From Bin55 sp965220235 (GTDB lineage: Bacteria; Pseudomonadota; Gammaproteobacteria; Pseudomonadales; Azotimanducaceae): a DNA stretch of 64,000 nucleotides. This document shows positions 51,987 to 61,352 of the stretch, one piece after another; position 1 is the first letter of the stretch; each line of letters begins with the position of its first letter. Where the stretch lies: assembly GCA_965220235.1 (NCBI GenBank), contig OZ244815.1:186001-250000 (forward strand), written 5' to 3'. Position numbers and translations under genes: made by a program. Under the pieces are notes generated by a model. It was not told the DNA's origin, did not search any database, and was given only the letters and a program-made list of their open reading frames with translations.

Positions 51987-53649
51987 ACGTCGCGTCGCAC
52001 CGCTACTTAGAGACGAAACACGTCACGTACCGTCACCGGCATGCGATGGAAACACCGAAGAGTGCACCGAGCTCGACTGCAGGGAGAAGGCGGTCGGCTC
52101 GGTCCTCGTCGCCAACGAACCAATACGGAACGAAGAAGACTCGCTGGATATCGACTTCAGCATGCTCGCGGATGCGTGTGCTCAGCATTCAGGGATCGAG
52201 GCAGCGCTAGCGTCCATGCAGATGCTCAAGGTGTTCGTCACCAAAGACGGCGTGGTCTATCACGTCGAAGATCCAGCCCGCGTGCGTGCTTTAGAGCAAC
52301 TTCTCGACCTCGTTCGGCAGGAACTCGGACGCGCGGTCGCGAAACCGATATCCCTCATGACGTACAGCAAGTTGCGAAGTCAAGCCGTACGTTCGCACCA
52401 CGAATCGGTATCGCACAACGACCTGGTGGAGATGGTGCTGCACGATGCGATCGCACGGAAGTCAAGCGATGTCTACATCGCCATCCACACCGACCGTACC
52501 CAGATCCACTTCCGCACCCATGGCGTGAGGTACCTGCATTCCGAAATCTCTCGTACCGACGGGCATGAAATGGCGCGAGCGCTGTGGTCGCTCGCACGTT
52601 CGGGACAGTACGAAGAAAACGGTACGACCGATACGGCATTCGGGTTCGGCGGCTTCCGTGTTCGCGCGAATTCGATGCGAGATGTTCGAGGTAACTCCAT
52701 CGTGCTGCGTCTACGTGACCCCGGGTTTATCCCGCCGTTATCTGAACTGGGTTACAGCGAGGTTCAGCAAGCACAGATCGACGAACTCCAGTGGAGTGCG
52801 GGTGGACTTGCCGTCATTTCCGGTGAGACCAATTCCGGCAAGTCGACGACCCTGACCTCCTTGATGGCAGGTATGCCGGACACGGAGATGATCATCGAGA
52901 TCGCCGATCCGATTGAGATCGAGTTCGATCACGTCACACATGTGGAGTTCGACCACTACGCTGAAGCGGCTGAGAGCCGTTTTCGTGGCATCCTAGGTGG
53001 TCTTGTCCGACAGAATCCGGACACCCTCTTTATAGGAGAAGTAAGGGACCTCCAGTCCGCGACGGCAGCGATCGATATGTCGTTACAAGGGAAGCGGGTG
53101 TGGGGAACCGTGCACTCCCATTCGTGCCTGACCACGATCGCGCGTCTTGAGCACCTAGGCATCGACGTGAACCTCCTGGCTCAGCCAGGGTTTCTGAACG
53201 GTGTGATCAACCAGAACTTGGTACCCATCGTCTGCGAACAATGCTGCACGACGCAACTCGACGACCACGCCCTTACCCGCCGGCTGCAGGAGAAATACCA
53301 GTCGGATCAATTACGTTTTCATAACCCAGACGGGTGCAGCGTCTGCGTCCGCGGTATCAGCGGTCAGACGGTAGTGGCTGAAGTCATGACCTTTTCTCGC
53401 GATGCCGCTCATCCTGCGCGGCAGTTCATCCGAGACCACGACCTCGCCGGTCTAGCGGCTTGTATGCGCGAGGAAGGCATGTTGAGTAAAGCCGCCCATG
53501 CGGTCACAAAGATCCGGCAAGGTCAACTCGACCCGGTTTTGACCGAGGAAGTCATCGGTCGCATCGGTACCAGAGACACGTTGCCGGATGACATCGTCGC
53601 GCTGACGACATCCACACCGTCAAGGAGTACCCACAGTGGCATTGACTAG
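51967..53649 (+). CDS. pilQ: PilQ assembly ATPase (GspE/VirB11 family)
   Basis: This protein of about 560 residues has Walker A SGETNSGKSTTLTSL (about residue 285), an Asp box (EIADPIEIEF) and Walker B DTLFIGEVRD, and a His box in WGTVHSHS. It powers pilus extension and perhaps retraction, since no second PilT-type ATPase is visible. GTG at 51967, eight bases after GGAG, is preferred to the open frame at 51946, which overlaps pilP more. Confidence 0.9.
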   Translation: MNSIFSRRRVAPLLRDETRHVPSPACDGNTEECTELDCREKAVGSVLVANEPIRNEEDSLDIDFSMLADACAQHSGIEAALASMQMLKVFVTKDGVVYHVEDPARVRALEQLLDLVRQELGRAVAKPISLMTYSKLRSQAVRSHHESVSHNDLVEMVLHDAIARKSSDVYIAIHTDRTQIHFRTHGVRYLHSEISRTDGHEMARALWSLARSGQYEENGTTDTAFGFGGFRVRANSMRDVRGNSIVLRLRDPGFIPPLSELGYSEVQQAQIDELQWSAGGLAVISGETNSGKSTTLTSLMAGMPDTEMIIEIADPIEIEFDHVTHVEFDHYAEAAESRFRGILGGLVRQNPDTLFIGEVRDLQSATAAIDMSLQGKRVWGTVHSHSCLTTIARLEHLGIDVNLLAQPGFLNGVINQNLVPIVCEQCCTTQLDDHALTRRLQEKYQSDQLRFHNPDGCSVCVRGISGQTVVAEVMTFSRDAAHPARQFIRDHDLAGLAACMREEGMLSKAAHAVTKIRQGQLDPVLTEEVIGRIGTRDTLPDDIVALTTSTPSRSTHSGID

Positions 53650-54688
53650 GACTGTACGCGACTGGTGGCGCAGCCACATTGAGATGGACGCGATCACCCG
53701 CACGATGTTCTACAAGATCCTGGCCGCGCAGACGGGTGGTGGTGTTCGGTTGCTCACGATCTGCCAGATGCTCAAAGACAAGAAACAACTCAACGCTGGC
53801 GTCAAGCAACTCGCGAAAGCAGGCGCCGAAGCAGCGCAGGCGGGTCGTCTCGCGAGCGACGGATTTGCCGAGAGTGGCTATCTCCCCGCCACCGACACCG
53901 GTATCTTGCGAGTCGCCGAACAAAACAACACGTTGCCTGACGCGTTAGCAGAACTCACCGACGAAGAGCGTCAGGCGAGGACGTTCTTTAGCGGGGTGTT
54001 TAAACCGGCGGCGTTTCAGCTGGTGCCTGCGACGGTCGCCGTCGGTATGGTGACTGCCAGTCCCAAACTACTCAGTGATATCGTGCAGGACGAGGCCGCG
54101 CGTGAAGCAATGCCCCTCCACCTGGTCGCGACGTTTCTACAGACATTCGGACCGACCATCGGGATCGTCATCGTGCTGTTCGCTGGATTCTGCTGGTGGG
54201 GGCGATCCCGTCTCACCCAACGACGCTGGCTCTTAACCATTTTTAGTCGTGACTGGCTCGACCAAGTTGCCATCGCGTACTGCCGTATAGCTGCGTCGAT
54301 GACGCGCCAAGGCGCGACCCATCTACAGACGCTTCAAGCGTTTTCGGATGCGTACCGAGCGTCGTACGTCCACGCCATGATCCCAAACGCTACGCGGGAC
54401 GTGATGGATGGTCGCGCGTACGCCGCCAGTCTCGCGGATCGACTCTTACCGGCAGACATCGCTGAGCTGCTTGAAGCGCTGGTACCCGGCGAAGACCGGG
54501 AACGCTATCCGAATGCGTTCGAGACCCTTGCAGCCATGCAAGAAGCGCAATTAGCCAATCACTACGCCGTGCGTGCACGTGGCCTGAAGTTCATCTTCAT
54601 GGCGACCGCCGCCGGTTTTCTCGTCCTCATGTTTCACGGTTTGTTCAACGCCGCACAGACCGTTGCGTCTCAAGTCGGCGTTTTCTAA
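53636..54688 (+). CDS. pilR: PilR inner-membrane platform protein (GspF family)
   Basis: This 350-residue protein has two GspF-type helical bundles, each followed by membrane segments (ATVAVGMVTASP, IGIVIVLFAGFCWW, and a C-terminal FIFMATAAGFLVLMFHGLF). Family phrases TGGGVRLL and AGAEAAQAGRL occur. It anchors the ATPase and transmits motion to the pilin pool. GTG overlaps the pilQ end. Confidence 0.85.
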   Translation: MALTRTVRDWWRSHIEMDAITRTMFYKILAAQTGGGVRLLTICQMLKDKKQLNAGVKQLAKAGAEAAQAGRLASDGFAESGYLPATDTGILRVAEQNNTLPDALAELTDEERQARTFFSGVFKPAAFQLVPATVAVGMVTASPKLLSDIVQDEAAREAMPLHLVATFLQTFGPTIGIVIVLFAGFCWWGRSRLTQRRWLLTIFSRDWLDQVAIAYCRIAASMTRQGATHLQTLQAFSDAYRASYVHAMIPNATRDVMDGRAYAASLADRLLPADIAELLEALVPGEDRERYPNAFETLAAMQEAQLANHYAVRARGLKFIFMATAAGFLVLMFHGLFNAAQTVASQVGVF

Positions 54689-54709
54689 CCCTGAACATTG
54701 GAGTTATTT

Positions 54710-55249
54710 ATGGATTCTTCATCCAAATCTTGCCGCGCAGTTGTCGCGGCAGCTCGTCAGCGAGGTTACTCGCTGCTCGAGATGAGTCTCGCGATTGGTG
54801 CAATCGCCATCATCGCAGTCATTGCGTTTCTAGCGTTCACCGATACCCAAGACAGTGCGAACCAGACCCGTGCCTTGAGCGAGATCAACGCGCTGGGTTC
54901 CAGTGCACGTCAGTTCCGCTCGTCGTTCGCTCAAGGTGGTCTTTACACGAACTTGACCAACGTGAAGGTTTTGGTCGACAACGGCTATCCAATCGGTGGT
55001 ATGGCGCTGAACGGGAACAACGGCGTAAACGTATACGGTTTGTCCGCAACGATCGCGACAACCGCAGGTGGCGCCGATGCCACAATCGTATACACCACAC
55101 CGTCGCAGGAAGACTGTGTCGCGCTGATGGGTTCGTTTACGGACGATCCAGGTACGACCGCAACTACCGCTGCCGACGAACACGTTTCAGGCTTCAAAGC
55201 TGGTGCCGTCTGTAGTACCGCAGGTGCGTTGACGCTCATCATCGAGTAG
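54710..55249 (+). CDS. pilS: PilS major type IVb pilin
   Basis: This 179-residue prepilin has a cleavage site RQRG|YSLLE (after Gly19; Glu at +5) followed by the hydrophobic helix MSLAIGAIAIIAVIAFLAF. The globular part has two Cys near the end (EDCVALMG, GAVCSTAG), giving the usual D-region disulphide. It is the main pilus subunit. ATG at 54710 is preferred to TTG at 54698. Confidence 0.88.
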   Translation: MDSSSKSCRAVVAAARQRGYSLLEMSLAIGAIAIIAVIAFLAFTDTQDSANQTRALSEINALGSSARQFRSSFAQGGLYTNLTNVKVLVDNGYPIGGMALNGNNGVNVYGLSATIATTAGGADATIVYTTPSQEDCVALMGSFTDDPGTTATTAADEHVSGFKAGAVCSTAGALTLIIE

Positions 55250-55259
55250 ACGCCACAGC

Positions 55260-55691
55260 ATGTCCGTCTGGTCGGTGACGTTAGCGATCGCTTTGTCCAT
55301 CGCGCTCAGTGGCATCATCGCCGTGAGCGCGTGGGCGATCGACCATGCATTGGACGACCGGCGTGACATGCAGAACGTCCTTAAGGTCGCGCTCGCTTAT
55401 CGCGATCACATGACGGCCTCGCGATGCACGATTCCGACCACCCCGTTATCCCTTACCGCAGCGCGTAGCGCCTTGGTTAGTGCGGGACAGACGTTTGCCG
55501 CCATCGAGGATGAAACATCCTGGCGGATGACCTTCGACGGCGTTAACAACCGGCAGACCGTTGTGACCGTTTTCAAAGTGGATAGCGCTTCAAACATCGA
55601 GCGATCGCATACGTTGACGTTGCCGATCGCTGGTGGCGACCGAAGTCATGAGTTCTTCGACGCCGTGTTCGCCTCAAGGATCTGTCCGTAA
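55260..55691 (+). CDS. Pilus accessory or minor-pilin-like protein (possibly PilM-like)
   Basis: This 143-residue protein has one N-terminal membrane segment (LAIALSIALSGIIAVSAWA) and a periplasmic domain. In R64-type operons PilT (transglycosylase) and PilU (prepilin peptidase) follow pilS; this protein is neither. Topology and size recall PilM, but similarity is weak. It overlaps the next gene by one base. Confidence 0.45.
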   Translation: MSVWSVTLAIALSIALSGIIAVSAWAIDHALDDRRDMQNVLKVALAYRDHMTASRCTIPTTPLSLTAARSALVSAGQTFAAIEDETSWRMTFDGVNNRQTVVTVFKVDSASNIERSHTLTLPIAGGDRSHEFFDAVFASRICP

Positions 55692-56290
55692 TGCAGATGT
55701 TCAGCGGGATCCTGCTTGCTGCCGTGCTCTTCACCTTGGTCGCCATCGGCGCACAGTGGTGGCGGACGACCGAAGACCTCGACGCGTCTCGACGGACGGT
55801 CGAAGGGTACCTAACGCTAATCGAAGGGCTCTATGCGTTCCGAGCGGAGAACGTGTCCCGTTGGCCGACCTCGTTCACACCACTCACCACGCATCTCCCT
55901 AATCTGCAAGTTGACAGTGTTGATCCAACGAAAGCTGGCGCGAATGGCGAGGGCGGTCGCTTCGAGATGGCGATTGCCGGGTCGCGTCTGACACTAACCA
56001 CCGTCGTTACGGCGGAAACGCATGCACAGGCGGTGATCCGTGAATTCGGTGCTAACGGAACCTATGGCGCAGTGGCCGACGGCTATGAGATTGAAGTAGC
56101 CGTGCCGGTGCCTGGTGGTATCGCGCTCATGCAGCAGACATTGCTCACGGACGGTACCAACAAGATGCAACGACCGCTCTGGTTGCAGAACACCCTCACA
56201 GTGGGTAGTTCATGTACCGGCAACGGCCTTGGCGTCGACGGCAGCGGAAATCTCATGCGGTGCGACGGCGGCGTCTGGCAGACGCACTAA
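55691..56290 (+). CDS. Minor-pilin-like, short PilV-like protein
   Basis: This 199-residue protein has a membrane segment at residues 4-22 and a pilin-like body. It ends CTGNGLGVDGSGNLMRCDGG followed by VW, which resembles the conserved pre-variable segment of PilV tip adhesins (a C-x-x-NGL-x-x-D-x-x-G-x-x-x-x-C-x-x-GVW pattern). No classical prepilin cleavage site is evident. It may be a minor pilin at the tip, just below the next protein. Confidence 0.5.
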   Translation: MQMFSGILLAAVLFTLVAIGAQWWRTTEDLDASRRTVEGYLTLIEGLYAFRAENVSRWPTSFTPLTTHLPNLQVDSVDPTKAGANGEGGRFEMAIAGSRLTLTTVVTAETHAQAVIREFGANGTYGAVADGYEIEVAVPVPGGIALMQQTLLTDGTNKMQRPLWLQNTLTVGSSCTGNGLGVDGSGNLMRCDGGVWQTH

Positions 56291-58693
56291 GTGAGTAGCG
56301 TGAACCCTCGTCAACGAGGCAGTCTGCTGATCGATGCGATGATTGGACTCGTGATCGCTGCAAGCGTCGTCGTGACACTGCAATATGCCTACCGCGTTGC
56401 CAATCACTATACGGCTGTGTGGGGGACCGTGGCTGGTTTCGCTCGTATGCACGAGGCAGAGCGTTCTTATCGACGCGCAGGACATAAAGGTCCGATTGAT
56501 TTCACGACGATGCAGGTTCTCATGCCCGGCGTCAAGGTGCATTCAGCGACATCGGCACATCGAAACGGGTTAGGGCGTCCGTTTGAGCTGCAGACCATCG
56601 GCGGTGAACAAGTACTTACCACGCTGGTTGAAAACGAATCGCAAGCATCCCAGATCGTGGAGAAACTACCGGGGAAAGCTGCGTACGTGGCGGAAGCTGG
56701 TGATTTTCGCATCTCTTATCGACCTGCTCGGGTCGATACCCTCACAGAATTGATTCAACGACATTCGATGCACGTCAGTGGTTCCCATGGTACGCACCTG
56801 AAAGATCGTCTGAACTTCGGTCCTGGAGCGATCGTCACGGTCGGCGATCCGTGTCTGCCACCTGACGGTATTCACAGCGGCGGCATTGCGATCGAATCGT
56901 CCGGACATCCCGTCACGTGCGTCCGCATCTCGCCAGGCACCTCGATTCCAGATCGCGAATGGCGCTTGGTCGCGGCGGGACCGTCACCTCCAAACCCACC
57001 ACCGCCGAGAGAGACCTGCGGCGACGGTACCTCGGTGACCAATCGGGCAACCGAATGTCAAGACTGTGCCGACGGTACGAACATCCACATCTCTGCGACC
57101 TGTCCTATTCCGCCTGTGTTTGAACAATGCGGGGACGGCACCATCGTGGTCGATGCGTCGACAGAGTGCAAAGAATGCTGGGACGGATCCAACATCCCTA
57201 TTGCAGACGCGTGCCCAACACAGGCAAGCTGCGGCGACGGTACGCTCGTTACAGATCGAGCGACAGAGTGCAAGAACTGCACTGACGGTTCGAACGTCGC
57301 GATATCGGCATCGTGTCCAGTCGCGTGTCAGTGTGGTGGCTTTGCGCCTTCGGTCACAGACTGTCCCTCCGTCTCACTTAAATCGTGTCCGAGTGGGTGC
57401 CCTTCCGTCTGTCCCTTCGATACATGCTCCACACCGACGCGATCGGGTCCGACGTCGTGTAGTTCAGGTTTTAGTCTTGTTGAGATGCCAGGTGCGTGCA
57501 CAGTCTCAGCCGATTGCATCGCCAACACCTGTCCATGCGGTGCGAAGCGAAAATCCGATGGCACCTGCCCAAGCGTCGACAAATCCGAGCAAGGTGCGAC
57601 TTCGTGCCCCGCCGACTACGATCGTGTGAAGGTTTTAGAGACCGCCTGCACCGTCACACACGAATGCCAGCAGACGTGCCGATGTGGCGGTGGTACCGTG
57701 ACACACCCAGCCTCATGTCCGACCGTGACGAAGACTGAGTTAGGTCCGACGTCATGCGTAAGCGGCTACGATCGTCATAAGATCACGGAGACCGAATGCT
57801 CGATCACCTACACGTGTCAGAAAGTCTGCGCTTGCGGGAACGGTACGGTCACGTATCCAGACCTATGTCCGGCTGCCATCAAAGACGAACTCGGACCTGC
57901 CGCGTGTCCAACTGATTACGTGCGCACCGTGGTGTCGTCGACCGAATGCGATATCACCTATGCCTGTCAACGAAACTGTCCCTGCGAAGGTGGTTCGGTC
58001 ACACATCCCGCGACTTGCCCCGCGATCGTGAAAGACGAGATCGGACCTGCCAGCTGTCCAGATGGCTACACGCGTACGAAGATCGCTGAGACTCAGTGTG
58101 CCGATACCTACGCGTGTCAAAAGACATGTCCTTGCGAAGGGCCGACCGTGACGCATCCAAGCGATTGTCCACCGATTGTGAAGACCGTGCTAGGTGAGAC
58201 GTCGTGCACCGCTGGTTGCAGCCTCGTCACGACTGCGGAGACACAATGCACGATCACGCAGGCGTGCCAGAAGACTTGCTGGAACGATGAAGTCAAGCTG
58301 TGTGCCGAGGAATGTCCGGCCAAACCCGTTAGTTGCGCCAATGGAAATGCATATCCGAATTGCTGCTGTCCTCAAATGACGCCAATCGTCACGGAGTACG
58401 CGGACAGGATCGAGTGGAGTTGTTCACCCAAACCGACGATCGGCGTACCGCTAGGTGTCGATCCAGGACCAAATTGGACAATCGTGACGATAGAGCACGA
58501 GTGCTACTACGAACGCACCCTCGTTTGCATCGGTTCAGTCGGTGCGTGCTATGGACCGGGGAATTACTGTGCTTATCCAATTCAAGTCTGGTACGGTGGC
58601 GGTTCTATTTGCACCGGGCCAAATCAAGAATGCGGGAATGGTCCGACTGGGTACATCTGCGATGGTGAAGGCGGCATCGGTCCTGGTCCGTAA
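56291..58693 (+). CDS. Large cysteine-rich repeat protein with prepilin-type leader (PilV-position tip adhesin candidate)
   Basis: The protein has 800 residues. The start RQRG|SLLID and the following IGLVIAASVVV look like a prepilin leader cut after Gly10, with Asp instead of Glu at +5. Residues 30-235 are a pilin/PilV-like body with GDPCLPPDG near the end. After a proline-rich hinge come three CGDGT repeats (about residues 243, 280, 314; 34-37 apart). An irregular Cys-rich stretch follows, then five repeats of 49-50 residues (about 414-662), each with six or more Cys. A Cys-rich cap with glycine-rich end completes it. A tip adhesin replacing the recombining PilV is inferred from location. 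No shufflon sites or recombinase are seen. Confidence 0.65.
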   Translation: MSSVNPRQRGSLLIDAMIGLVIAASVVVTLQYAYRVANHYTAVWGTVAGFARMHEAERSYRRAGHKGPIDFTTMQVLMPGVKVHSATSAHRNGLGRPFELQTIGGEQVLTTLVENESQASQIVEKLPGKAAYVAEAGDFRISYRPARVDTLTELIQRHSMHVSGSHGTHLKDRLNFGPGAIVTVGDPCLPPDGIHSGGIAIESSGHPVTCVRISPGTSIPDREWRLVAAGPSPPNPPPPRETCGDGTSVTNRATECQDCADGTNIHISATCPIPPVFEQCGDGTIVVDASTECKECWDGSNIPIADACPTQASCGDGTLVTDRATECKNCTDGSNVAISASCPVACQCGGFAPSVTDCPSVSLKSCPSGCPSVCPFDTCSTPTRSGPTSCSSGFSLVEMPGACTVSADCIANTCPCGAKRKSDGTCPSVDKSEQGATSCPADYDRVKVLETACTVTHECQQTCRCGGGTVTHPASCPTVTKTELGPTSCVSGYDRHKITETECSITYTCQKVCACGNGTVTYPDLCPAAIKDELGPAACPTDYVRTVVSSTECDITYACQRNCPCEGGSVTHPATCPAIVKDEIGPASCPDGYTRTKIAETQCADTYACQKTCPCEGPTVTHPSDCPPIVKTVLGETSCTAGCSLVTTAETQCTITQACQKTCWNDEVKLCAEECPAKPVSCANGNAYPNCCCPQMTPIVTEYADRIEWSCSPKPTIGVPLGVDPGPNWTIVTIEHECYYERTLVCIGSVGACYGPGNYCAYPIQVWYGGGSICTGPNQECGNGPTGYICDGEGGIGPGP
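57530..58276 (+). repeat. Five tandem 147/150-bp coding repeats
   Basis: Units start at 57530 (147 bp), 57677, 57827, 57977 and 58127 (150 bp each). Each codes for C-x-C-G, V-T-H/Y-P-x-x-C-P, K-x-E-x-G-P-x-S-C, Y-x-R and a closing T-E-C-x-I-T-Y-x-C-Q. The units have diverged and keep the cysteines, so selection rather than recent amplification is likely. Confidence 0.85.
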
Positions 58694-58719
58694 AGGTGTC
58701 TATGACCGGATTTTTTGCG

Positions 58720-59385
58720 TTACCAGGGGAAATCCTCGTTAACATCAGCTTGGAGCATCATCAACCGATCTGAGTATTTCTGCATTTCGACTTCCCACCG
58801 ACACGTGAACTTATCGAGATGTCCAGTACGTGATCTCATGCACTGGATCCCTAATTTCTCGCTGTCGTATCGATCGAGATAGTTCGAGACCGTCGTAGCG
58901 ACGAGTTGCTTTTGTGGTTCCGGAACTTCACTCAACATTTGATTGAAGATATTTCGGTACTGCGGGCGCGTCTCGCCCTGCGATGCTACGCCAAGCCAGC
59001 CTAGTGCCTTCAAATTGCTCTTCTGCTGACCGCCAAGTCCGTGAAGGTAGATAAACCCCACGCGTGCTTGTGCATCCTTGAAACCTAACCTCGCAAGCTG
59101 AAGCAATGCCGGGAATGCTTCCTCGTATTTACCGATCTCAAAACTCCGCGTAGTGATTTGCTTACGTTGATAGATTGCTTCCATCTCGTGGATTGCCATG
59201 GACTCGGGCTCGATGCGGACACCCTCGACGTAGACCTCTTCAATGTCGTCGATATCGTAGCTACGCTCCGCACTTACCACAGCTGTTGTATTGTTAGACG
59301 TCTCCGCATCGCTTTGTGTACTCACACTTATCACCAAGACCGTCGCGGTCGCGACGCCCAGATATCTCAAAACCTTATTCAACAT
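58720..59385 (-). CDS. Exported Sel1-repeat-like protein
   Basis: This 221-residue protein begins at ATG 59385, after a GGATGAGAAG site, with a signal peptide (YLGVATATVLVISVSTQSDA). A Sel1/TPR-like pair is visible (GKYEEAFPALLQLARLGFKD, then AQARVGFIYLHGLGG). The remainder is helical. It is convergent with the pilus operon, 26 bases after its end. Function unknown; a protein-interaction role in the periplasm is inferred. Confidence 0.6.
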   Translation of the reverse strand: MLNKVLRYLGVATATVLVISVSTQSDAETSNNTTAVVSAERSYDIDDIEEVYVEGVRIEPESMAIHEMEAIYQRKQITTRSFEIGKYEEAFPALLQLARLGFKDAQARVGFIYLHGLGGQQKSNLKALGWLGVASQGETRPQYRNIFNQMLSEVPEPQKQLVATTVSNYLDRYDSEKLGIQCMRSRTGHLDKFTCRWEVEMQKYSDRLMMLQADVNEDFPW

Positions 59386-59938
59386 CTTCTCATCCTTATT
59401 GATTACCGCCCAGCGCGACGATTCGCGCTGAGCCTGAAGTTCGTAGAACCAGTATCGTGATTCCACAATGCATATATAAGGTCACTCAACAGATTATCAA
59501 GTTTTTAGTGTACATATATCGAGGTATTTGGACCGACGGCGATGAAGTTCGCTTTCAGACCAATACGTTAGGCTCTTTCACGTTAGCATCGGTTTGTTAA
59601 TCAAGCTCGACGAGATTGCCTCTGGATGCACTGATGCTTAGCCGAGACAATCTCACGGGCATAGGAGAGGTTTCACCTACGTATGTGACTGGGGTGACCA
59701 GCAACACCGATTCTGCATGTCGTCGTATCAGGAATTTAAGGTGTTTGGAGCGGTGCAGAAGCACGGAAGTAGACCGATGCGTTTTTCTACTGCTAGACGG
59801 TTGCGCGTTCGGACCTATCGGCATGTGGAAGCACTGTTGCGCTTCGGAATTCTTGAGGGCTCCGAGCATGAACCACTTTTACTCCTATTGCGAGTCGAGG
59901 GTAAAGTTCCGAGACGTATGTCTCCATGGCGTAGCTCG
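59386..59938. other. 553-base interval without a convincing gene
   Basis: Open frames on the plus strand (59616-59990, 59717-59962) overlap each other and the PIN gene and resemble no family. AT-rich sequence at 59466-59530 probably holds the promoter of the minus-strand Sel1-like gene. Confidence 0.35.
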
Positions 59939-60355
59939 TTATTCAGAAGGAGTTTTCATTAAGATCGTGAATCCTTCTTGTTCGAAATGATGATCGTGGG
60001 TTAGAGCTTCTTTTACACCCTGACGTCTCATCAAAATCATGGACAAACAATCGGTCAAACTATAAGACTTATCCAATCTATTACCGTACATGTTAACAGC
60101 GAGCATGAAGTCTGATCTAGTCTGATGTACTACCTCTATATTAACGTCTTCTATGATCCGTTCTACTATCTGGACGACCTTAGATCTAATTTCAGGTGAA
60201 GATCTGGAAAACTTCGCAAACACCTCAAACATCACCGATTCTGTAGTGATCATCTTTGTCTTGCTGAATTGGCTTTGCAGCACAAGTGCTTCTTGATGGT
60301 AGTCATCACCTGGATGAATAAGGGCGATCAAGAAAAAAGAATCGATGAAAACCAT
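59939..60355 (-). CDS. PIN-domain ribonuclease toxin (VapC-like)
   Basis: This 138-residue protein begins MVFIDSFFLIALIHPGDDYH (first Asp), has Glu in TTESVMFEVF, and ends SLTDCLSMILMRRQGVKEAL and THDHHFEQEGF, the remaining PIN acidic residues. It is complete for an Mg-dependent RNase. It lies seven bases after the preceding minus-strand gene, which should be its antitoxin or partner. Confidence 0.8.
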   Translation of the reverse strand: MVFIDSFFLIALIHPGDDYHQEALVLQSQFSKTKMITTESVMFEVFAKFSRSSPEIRSKVVQIVERIIEDVNIEVVHQTRSDFMLAVNMYGNRLDKSYSLTDCLSMILMRRQGVKEALTHDHHFEQEGFTILMKTPSE

Positions 60356-60362
60356 ACAGGAT

Positions 60363-61247
60363 CTAATTTATGTAGTCGTCATGGTTTTTCGCGAGATCTC
60401 TCGGTAGTTTGTTCCAATCCTCTTCAGGAATATCTTTGGTGATTTCTTGAACAAACTCCCAAATCGATTCGGGCGTTGAAGATGACGAACCACTTAATTC
60501 GATGTCGTCCCGCGCAGCGTTAACACTAGAAACGTCCCTTAGTCTAATCAGTTTTTTCTGTTCATTAAATACACCTATACCTTCAATCTCGAGGAGTTGA
60601 TTCACGTGGTTCTTTAAGCCGGTCGTGATTTCGTCCTCAAAGCGTTGTTCATAGTGAACTAGCACATTGCGTTTATGAAGAACATCAAATAAGCGGCAGA
60701 CGGATTTCCTAACATCGACTTGGTATACCTCGCCAACCAGGGTTGTCTTATCCTCAAATGAAGTATTTACCCAATTTCGTAACGTATCGCAGGCTTGATG
60801 GCTAATTGGTTTGTAACGCACTCCTGGAAATGAGAACTCTAGGCGTGAATCGTCTGATAGTTTGTCAACGACCGAAGCGATACCATTGACTTGATCAATC
60901 GGAAGTAAATCCGGAAGTAAATCCCCTTGTTCCGCAGCGCTGTACGTATCGTATAGCAGATTTGTTGCCTGCTGTAGTTCCTCTGATATGCGCTGATAAT
61001 CCAAATTCCCAGACTTTTCGGTTGTCTCGATCGATATGGCGGTACTACCTTGTTCGATATGCCTAACCACGAGCGTGCTCGTTGTATAGGATTGTGGCTT
61101 GCCGTGGCGAGATGTGTAAATTGCCTTGGCTAGGTTGGTCAGAGCTTCTTGAAATTTGACAATGACCTGCATGGCGCTTGCATCAAGTGCACAGTCATCA
61201 TAAATACCCCCGCGGAAACGAAGCTTGGCAACTTCATTTTCTGCCAT
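60363..61247 (-). CDS. Partner (probable antitoxin) of the PIN toxin
   Basis: The protein has 294 residues, much larger than VapB. The end (EEDWNKLPRDLAKNHDDYIN) is a toxin-binding tail of the kind found in proteins encoded directly before PIN toxins (W-x-x-LP-x-DL-x-x-NHD-x-Y). The N-terminal 250 residues have no domain I can name; a central stretch (VRKSVCRLFDVLHKRNVLVHY) is hydrophobic-basic. AGGAG at good spacing precedes the ATG. Confidence 0.55.
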   Translation of the reverse strand: MAENEVAKLRFRGGIYDDCALDASAMQVIVKFQEALTNLAKAIYTSRHGKPQSYTTSTLVVRHIEQGSTAISIETTEKSGNLDYQRISEELQQATNLLYDTYSAAEQGDLLPDLLPIDQVNGIASVVDKLSDDSRLEFSFPGVRYKPISHQACDTLRNWVNTSFEDKTTLVGEVYQVDVRKSVCRLFDVLHKRNVLVHYEQRFEDEITTGLKNHVNQLLEIEGIGVFNEQKKLIRLRDVSSVNAARDDIELSGSSSSTPESIWEFVQEITKDIPEEDWNKLPRDLAKNHDDYIN

Positions 61248-61352
61248 TGCGGGTGTCTCCTACTGTTGAGTGTTTGATTCGACCTTTATTAGGCGATTTT
61301 GAATTCTAACTGAGGTATTACCGAAAATGTACATACTTTTTTACCATCGATT

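Noticed and set aside
57530..58276. Shufflon in the PilV position
   Set aside because: The repeats are all direct and in frame, without inverted recombination sites or a Rci-like recombinase gene nearby.
59616..59990. Cysteine-containing open frame of 124 codons on the plus strand
   Set aside because: It runs into the end of the PIN toxin gene on the other strand and has no domain or ribosome site.
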